This document shows positions 58,161 through 64,000 of a stretch of DNA of 64,000 nucleotides, piece by piece. The notes under the pieces are model-generated. The model made no database searches and was not told where the DNA came from. It worked only from the letters and a program-made list of their open reading frames with translations. Positions within the stretch are counted from its first letter, which is position 1. Each line of letters starts with the position of its first letter. A program made the position numbers and the translations under genes. The stretch is from Theobroma cacao (taxonomy: Eukaryota; Streptophyta; Magnoliopsida; Malvales; Malvaceae). The DNA lies in NCBI RefSeq assembly GCF_000208745.1, contig NC_030856.1, positions 7,355,186 to 7,419,185 of the forward strand, written 5' to 3'.

Positions 58161-58915
58161 ATGAAGATGAGGATACTTGATGAACAATGGATGCATTTCC
58201 TCCTTTGTCTTGTTTTCCTCCTATCTGCATGTTCTATACCTTCAGAGGCTAGTGATATGCAGCTGATGTCTTCGCAGAAGCAGAATCAAAGCGATGAGGT
58301 AACGGCATTGTTGGCTTTCAAGCATAATTCTGTTGAAGCTGACCCCAAGGTTTCCTAGATGATTGGAATCCTGCATCATTGAGTCCATGTTCGTGGAAAG
58401 GAGTTTGCTGCATCAGGACCAATTCCAGATAGCTTGAGCTTAATGTCTTACTTGATAATTCTTAATTTGGGACACAACACTCTAACTGGAACAATCCCTT
58501 ACATACTTTTAAGTCTGAAAGCATTGAACATTCTTGACCTTTCTCATAATCAACTTCAAGGCACAATTCCAGAATCATTGCAGTTTCTCTCACTTAGATT
58601 TCTCAAATAATAATCTCAGCGTCACTATACCTGAAATTGTTCAGCTGGAAACATTTTCAACATCTGCATATTTAAATAATTCAGGGTTACGTGGTTATCC
58701 ATTGCCTCCTTGTGCCTCTCTGTCTGAAACAAACCCCACAGGTTTCCAGCAATCTCAAGCACATAATAAATTGGATTGGATTGCTTAGATAGGATGCACA
58801 GCTGGTGTCATACTTGTGGTATCTGGTGCAATTGTTTTGCTTGTGAAAAAACGAGCAATGGTTTATCAAGCCCTCCCGTATTACTCTGCAAAGGAGACCA
58901 AAACAGTTGAAGCAT
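58161..58915 (+). pseudogene. BRI1-like LRR receptor pseudogene without kinase
   Basis: Short pieces in shifting frames resemble the two ends of the ectodomain of a BRI1/BRL-type receptor kinase. The first (58161-58358) has a signal peptide and the cap motif DEVTALLAFKHNSVEADPK. After a frame break comes sequence with NPASLSPCSW and an LRR ([29 protein letters not shown]), then the final LRR and cysteine pair ([13 protein letters not shown]), a probable transmembrane stretch (GVILVVSGAIVLLV) and a stop. The bulk of the LRRs, the hormone-binding island and the whole kinase are missing. It is an internally deleted, frameshifted relic, not related to the RLP cluster on the other side. Confidence 0.7.
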
Positions 58916-59394
58916 AGTTGACGAAAACGCCCATGCAGAAGTTGAGAAAGGTGCAAAATTTGGTATCTTTAATGTAACTTTCTTCCTACTACTATATACG
59001 TTGCGAAGTTGGCAGATAAATAAATATCAGTACCCTATGTAGCTTATTGGCTCTTGCAATGCAGTGAAAGTAATGTATGCGGTGAACTTAATAAAGCAAA
59101 ATGCAAAAGTTGTTTGATGCATCCAGTATAGATTGGTGATTATCTTTTCATTTCCATAATCTAGATCACTGGTCTAAAGAGGATTTGAAAACTTACAATG
59201 TTCTGAAGATATTAGAGAGCTACATTTCATGCTCTTGTTATCATCATCTTATAAACAATTTGAAATTAACTTTATGCAAATATTGAGAAGATCAACTAAT
59301 TTCAATGTAAAATTTACGGACTTTCATTAGTTTCAAATCTGGAAGATTACTAAATTCCAAGAAAATAAAAGCTAACAAACTAACTAGACTGGAA
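58916..59394. other. Intergenic DNA
   Basis: AT-rich; contains the 3' flank of the kinase gene on the minus strand. No gene seen. Confidence 0.4.
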
Positions 59395-60609
59395 TTATGC
59401 TCCAGCTCGTACATACATCATTTTGGAAAGTACAATAGGAGAAGAGCTACTACAGTAAGCTGCAGTCTTATCACCAAGGTTAGATTTCATGCTTCGATCA
59501 TCATCTTCGCACTCGTGAATATCATCATCATCATGCACCAGAGATGCTTGCGCTTTCAAATCCTCAATATCAAAATTCCAGGCGCTAATTCCTCTTTGAT
59601 ACTGACTCTGCGATGTAGCTTCTTGTTCTGCTGAAGGCATTTTCTTTAGAGCTAGTTGTGCAGCATCTTTAAGCTGAACGGGTTTCACAGGATTCGACAG
59701 CCGTGGAATAGGAGCAAATAATTTCTTCACAAAAAGCTCAGGAGGCTTTGCATGCTTGAAAAACGAGTGCTTCAATAATTTCTCTGCAGTCGGTCTCTTT
59801 GTTTGATCTTTCACCAGGCACATCGCAACCATATCTTTGAAAGACTTGGAGAACTTCTTATCGCAATCTTGATCAAGTCGTGGAGGAGCATTTTGTATGG
59901 TCATCAAGAGAACCTTCATGGGTGGATATTTGGACAAAGGTGCATGACCATGGGCCAACTCCAATGCTGTTATGCCGAATGACCATATATCTGCCTTGGA
60001 GTTATATCCAGTTCCTGGCTGCATGACCTCCGGTGCCATCCAGCAAGGAGTCCCCACAAAGGTATTTCTCGAACGTTGTCTGTCTCCTGAATCGAACATG
60101 CAAGCTGAAACACCGAAGTCGGCGAGTTTAACTGTTCCATTGTTATCAAGCAGTATGTTCCCAGCCTTGACATCCCGATGAATATGTCCTTGTCGGTGAA
60201 GATAATCCAAAGCCTTAAGAGTTTCCTTAAGAATGGAAGCGATAGCAGCCTCTTCGAATCCATCGGGATAAGCCGTTTTCATGCGATGCAAGCAGGAACC
60301 CTCCGACATGAACGGCATGACTACCCAAAGGTTGCGGTCAACTACGAAGGAAGCATATGCCCGAAGAACATTAGGGTGATCGATCAATCTCAGTGTTTGA
60401 GCTTCCCGATGTACGTCATCCAGATTAGTACCGCTGCAGCGATCAAGATCCAAACACTTGACAGCCACGACGTCCTTTGAAGGAAGATAGATTGCTTTGT
60501 AAACAGTAGCAGTGGCGCCATGGCCGATTTCTTCAAGAAGCTGGTAATCGCTAGGGTTCGCTGAGTAACTCCGAGTCCCTTGCATTCTCCCCACCGGAAA
60601 ACCAGGCAA
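59395..60609 (-). CDS. STE20/GCK-type serine/threonine kinase, intronless
   Basis: 404 aa. The kinase domain spans about residues 22-284, with a glycine loop (IGHGATATVYKA, 28-39), catalytic Lys51 (VAVK), Glu69, HRDVKAGN with Asp146, DFG at 164-166, and the activation segment ending GTPCWMAPE (186-194). The GTPxWMAPE form and the order of motifs fit the plant STE20-like family that includes BLUS1 and its relatives. Residues 344-356 (WNFDIEDLKAQAS) match a motif conserved C-terminal to the kinase in that family. An acidic patch (DDDD, 360-363) follows. It is shorter than many relatives. All catalytic residues are present, so it is probably active in the cytosol; the substrate is unknown. Relatives of this subgroup usually have many introns, so the uninterrupted frame suggests an origin by retroposition. 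Two broken relatives lie at 60885-61130 and 62782-63616. Confidence 0.9.
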   Translation of the reverse strand: MPGFPVGRMQGTRSYSANPSDYQLLEEIGHGATATVYKAIYLPSKDVVAVKCLDLDRCSGTNLDDVHREAQTLRLIDHPNVLRAYASFVVDRNLWVVMPFMSEGSCLHRMKTAYPDGFEEAAIASILKETLKALDYLHRQGHIHRDVKAGNILLDNNGTVKLADFGVSACMFDSGDRQRSRNTFVGTPCWMAPEVMQPGTGYNSKADIWSFGITALELAHGHAPLSKYPPMKVLLMTIQNAPPRLDQDCDKKFSKSFKDMVAMCLVKDQTKRPTAEKLLKHSFFKHAKPPELFVKKLFAPIPRLSNPVKPVQLKDAAQLALKKMPSAEQEATSQSQYQRGISAWNFDIEDLKAQASLVHDDDDIHECEDDDRSMKSNLGDKTAAYCSSSSPIVLSKMMYVRAGA

Positions 60610-60706
60610 TCGCGAGTGATGGAATAGTCCTTCAAGGATGGCTTTTTCTGTTTAGGAAAGAGTAATAAGAGTAAGAGAATAGTCCTTCAAGGACTGGCTT
60701 TTTGTG

Positions 60707-60714
60707 TTTTTATA
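60707..60714 (-). promoter_or_regulatory. TATA-like box of the kinase gene
   Basis: The minus strand reads CTATAAAA about 100 nt before the kinase start codon. The related fragment at 60885-61130 has a degenerate version of the same upstream sequence. Confidence 0.4.
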
Positions 60715-60884
60715 GTTTGAGTTGGTGAAGTTGTTTTGATCGTGTATCCTTGCTGTTATAAATAATTAAAAATTTGACATTAATTATTAAAACTTTTATA
60801 TATTTAAATAATTTTTTAAACAAATAAATAAAAAAAAGACTTCAACCAATGCAATAACTTTTATCAAGCCATACTTGTGTTATT

Positions 60885-61130
60885 TGATTAAGATCTAAAC
60901 ACTTGAGAGCCAAACATCCTTTGAAGGAAGATAGATTGCTTTTGGCCAATTTCTTGAAGATCGATTACAATTGCTTTGTAATCGCTAGAGTTCGCTGAGT
61001 CCATTCCATTCTTGCCATTGGAACACCAACCAAGAGAAGAAAGCAGCAAGAAAGAGTAATAGAATGGTCCTTGTGAAGATTAAAAGGGCTGGCCTTTTCT
61101 GTTTTTGTAGTTGACTTGGTGAAGTTGTTT
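60885..61130 (-). pseudogene. 5' fragment of a second kinase copy
   Basis: This resembles the N-terminal coding region and leader of the kinase at 59395-60609. The plus-strand phrases cctttgaaggaagatagat and gtaatcgctagagttcgctg match the coding strand complement around 60472-60560, and the flank at 61040-61130 matches 60630-60740. The frame is broken by indels and no catalytic region is present. It is a relic of tandem duplication including the promoter. Confidence 0.65.
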
Positions 61131-61149
61131 CAATCCTCCTTCACCGCCT

Positions 61150-61850
61150 TGAGTGTATCCTTGTTGGAGTTAACTTTAATTCAGTTTATATTAATTTTAA
61201 ATTAACTTTATTAGATCAGTTTAAATAGGACTGTGACACTCATTTATATTAATTTTATTATATCAGTTTAAATAGGACTGTAACACTCATTTATATTAAT
61301 TTTAAATTAAATTTAATTTATTAAGAACAATTGACTTTAATTTTTTATTACATCAATTTAAGTAGGATTCTGACACTAGTTTATATTAATTTTAAATTAA
61401 ATTATATTTTATTAAGAATAGCTTACTTTAATAAAGAATTAATGTTTAATAAGGATGTCAATATTAATAAGAAGATAAATAAAAATTAGTCACTATACAA
61501 AATGAGTAAATAAGTTACGTGTAGTTTTTTAGTTTTGGTATATTAATATACCCTAACCGTTCAATATAAATATTTTTTTTATATTTAAGGAAGGAGGATT
61601 CAAACTCTATTTTTTTTAAAAAGGTATACTAATCAATGAGCCAAATGCTCGAGTACAACTAAATAGAAAGTATTTGTTTATAAACATATTCTTAAAAAAC
61701 TATAAGAAGCCCTTAGGAAATAAAAAGAAAGATCATTTCAATTTTTTATTAGACATTTAAGCACATTTAATTGTGCATAATAAAATATTATTTTATTTAG
61801 GGGTAAATCACGATATTATAAATGGTAGACTAATTTTGGTATAATACTTT
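61150..61850. repeat. AT-rich DNA with three imperfect repeats
   Basis: A phrase containing taggactgtgacactcattt recurs imperfectly near 61228, 61275 and 61365, each followed by ttatattaatttta. The remainder is AT-rich without a gene. Confidence 0.5.
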
Positions 61851-61855
61851 AAAAT

Positions 61856-62781
61856 TAAGTGAAATGCCTATCATCAAGAGTTGATGCCATTTCTTTTTGT
61901 ATGGTTTATGGCGCAACACATTTTTTCAATAAGAGAAGTTCAAATGTCAAATTGGTGCTGAAGCTATCCAAACAAGGCTTGTCATTGAGAAGCACCTTTA
62001 TCCTCTGTCTACTCAAAACTGTCTGCCTTACAAATAGATGTGAAAAGTTGATCATTATCTTGCAATAATGAGCCAAGCAAAGTTGAAATTTGCAATCCTG
62101 AACTGCCTGCCACCACTGCTACTTTACATATCATCCATTTTTATTAAATGCTTACTGGCACCACTTTGCATTCTTACGGCCCTTATATTTTATTTTCCTG
62201 AACTGATTGTGCTCTTGTTTTGGGGGCTTTTAATACTCTTCATCAGCTTCAGTTTGCGTCAAGTGCCATTCTCAAGAACCTGAGGATCTTCTTGCTAGAT
62301 ACGAAACATGCAAACATACTGTGTTGATCCTCCTTTCTTACCATGGACCTGCAAGGATCTTGAGAGGCTCCCCAATTATTGCTTCTAGTATACATATCTT
62401 AATACTGATAATTCATCTAGAAGACAACCATCTACCGCAGCGGCGTTTTTTTGACCTTGAATTGTCAACATGATGCTATATTTTCTGTATTCAAGTATCC
62501 TTTGTATCGCTGGTTATGCTCGCCGGTTTTGGAACCAAAGGTTCTTGATGCATCTCTGCCAGATTTGTCCTGTTTATTCTTACACGACGGCACATTCTGT
62601 TAGTACTACACCATTATATGATGTGCAATCATAAGTTTTATAAGCCATATTTTTCACAGTAAGCTGCAGCCTTTATTTTTTTTATTTTTTGGATAATTGA
62701 GTTTTTATTTCAACATGCAAAGGAAGAACTGTGAAAATGTTTACAAGCTGGGGAAACACCCAGAAAACATCAGCTAACTAA
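61856..62781. other. Unassigned region with two short plus-strand ORFs
   Basis: Two short ORFs abut at 61859-62068 and 62068-62283. The second encodes 71 aa that are very hydrophobic (two or three possible membrane segments). I recognise no family, and base composition is less AT-rich than the flanks, so a decayed gene is possible. The right end includes the 3' flank of the truncated kinase copy. Confidence 0.3.
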
Positions 62782-63616
62782 CTAAGCTGGAATTATGACC
62801 CAGCTCTTACATAGATCATTGGAAAGTACAATAGAAGAAGAACTACTACAGGAAGCTGCAGTCTTATCACCAAGGCCTGATTTCATGCTTCGATCATCAT
62901 CTTTGCACTCGTGAATATCATCATCATCATCATCATCATCATCATGCACCAGAGATGCTTGCGCTTTCAAGTCCTCAATATCAAAATTCCAGGCGCTAAT
63001 TCCTCTTTGATACTGACTCTGCGGTGTAGCTTCTTGTTCTGCTGAAGGCATTTTCTTTAGAGCTAGTTGTGCAGCATCCTTAAGCTGAACGGGTTTCACA
63101 GGCTTCGACAGCCGTGGCAAAGAAGCAAATAATTTCTTCACAGAAAGCTCAGGAGGCTTTGCATGCTTGAAAAACGAGTGCTTCAATAATTTCTCTGCAG
63201 TGGGCCTCTTTGTTTGATCTTTCACCAGGCACATCGCAACCATATCTTTGAAAGACTTGGAGAACTTCTTATCACAATCTTGATCAAGTCGTGGAGGAGC
63301 ATTTTGTACGGTCATCAAGAGAACCTTCATGGGTGGATATTTGGAAAAAGGTGCATGACCATGGGCCAACTCCAATGCTGTTATGCCGAATGACCATATA
63401 TCTGCCTTGGAGTTATATCCAGTTCCTGGCTGCATGACCTCCGGTGCCATCCAGCAAGGAGTCCCCACAAAGGTATTTCTCGATAGTTGTCTGTCTCCTG
63501 AGTCGAACATGCAATCTGAAACACCGAAGTCGGCGAGTTTAACTGTTCCATTGTTATCAAGCAGTATATTCCCAGCCTTGGATCCCGATGAATATGTCCT
63601 TGTCGGTGAAGATAAT
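62782..63616 (-). pseudogene. Truncated kinase copy cut by an LTR element
   Basis: This is a near-identical copy of the C-terminal two thirds of the kinase at 59395-60609: activation loop (GTPCWMAPE), kinase end, and WNFDIEDLKAQAS. A one-base deletion at the catalytic loop (HRDVKAG region, about 63580) shifts the frame. The homology ends at 63616, where LTR sequence begins. The ATC/GAT repeat at 62918-62944 has expanded the acidic run to nine Asp, against four in the intact gene. The missing N-terminal part may lie beyond the window on the other side of the retrotransposon. Confidence 0.88.
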
Positions 63617-64000
63617 TGTAACACCCCATAATCTCATATAGTAGTCAACATAAACGTATCAATAAGACGAAGGTGTTACATGGTAAATAAAGAAAAGTTT
63701 GAAGATTCATCGGTAATTTTGATATTTGAAGTTAAAAAGGGAATTTCCTAATAAAGAAGACTAAGTTATGAGTAATATGAGATGTAAATGTAAGTTGGAT
63801 GAGACAATAAATGAATAAATAAGTCATAAAATAAAAATAATATAAAGAATAAAAAAAAGGGGCTGACTTGATCAGCCGCCCATGTGTAATAAAAGGGGAA
63901 ATAAAAGCGAAAAGGGGGTCCGGCCAAGAAAGGAAGGCATAGAAAAGAAGAGTAACAAGTGTCAAAATTGCCCCCACATTAAAAGACATTCAAGTGATAT
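63617..64000. mobile_element. Probable Ty3/gypsy LTR, start only
   Basis: Sequence unrelated to the kinase starts TGTAACACCCCATAATCTC exactly where the kinase homology stops. TGTAACACCC is a common opening of plant gypsy LTRs. The bases before it are ATAAT, the expected target-site duplication. The element runs off the window, so orientation and far end are unknown. The small ORFs here are not meaningful. Confidence 0.6.

Noticed and set aside
62918..62944. Short ATC repeat considered as a CRISPR-like or regulatory array
   Set aside because: It is a coding trinucleotide repeat for Asp in the kinase copy.
1..64000. tRNA, rRNA or other structured RNA genes
   Set aside because: None recognised by eye on either strand.

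Overview
The window is plant nuclear DNA, most likely from a dicot and probably a woody rosid, but I cannot name the species. The evidence is AT-rich intergenic DNA, Cf-9-type extracellular LRR receptor-like proteins (RLPs), plant Ty1/copia and CACTA (En/Spm) transposons, a FYVE-SYLF gene with plant-style introns, and a plant STE20/GCK-type kinase. There are no bacterial-style operons, rRNA or tRNA genes, or CRISPR arrays.

Layout. (1) 1-54 kb is a tandem RLP cluster, all on the minus strand. A two-gene block of RLP-I and RLP-II occurs twice (about 249-7450 and 32774-39330). In block 1 RLP-I is intact (1602-4589) and RLP-II is broken. In block 2 RLP-I is a pseudogene (33838-36478) and RLP-II is intact (38668-41979, 1103 aa). 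Three further loci (30546-32330, 44486-45802, 50024-51340) are 'mini-RLPs': a signal peptide fused directly to the C-terminal LRR, island, transmembrane and tail part. Two are intact 438-aa ORFs and one is a frameshifted tandem fusion. (2) 7456-25898 is an 18.4-kb transposon nest inside the block-1 RLP-II. A copia element with a perfect AATCT target duplication carries two CACTA elements in opposite orientation. Their flanks are best explained by two insertions followed by an inversion between them. (3) About 43.39-48.86 kb and 48.87-54.28 kb are a tandem duplication of about 5.4-5.5 kb. It contains a mini-RLP plus the promoter and first coding exon of the neighbouring FYVE-SYLF gene, leaving an orphan exon 1 at 48598. 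(4) 54-64 kb holds the FYVE-SYLF gene (five coding exons, 518 aa deduced), a BRI1-like LRR pseudogene lacking the kinase, an intronless STE20-like kinase with two broken relatives, and the edge of a probable Ty3/gypsy LTR that cuts the last one at 63617.

Roles. The intact RLPs are predicted cell-surface immune or developmental receptors without a kinase, which in this family signal through a partner kinase such as SOBIR1. The FYVE-SYLF protein is a predicted phosphoinositide-binding endosomal protein. The kinase is cytosolic. These functions are not coupled; the neighbours are linked mainly by duplication and transposition.

Three N tracts are assembly joins. The 100-N gap at 1074-1173 probably hides no sequence, and the single Ns at 8434 and 27450 each sit between near-identical direct copies.
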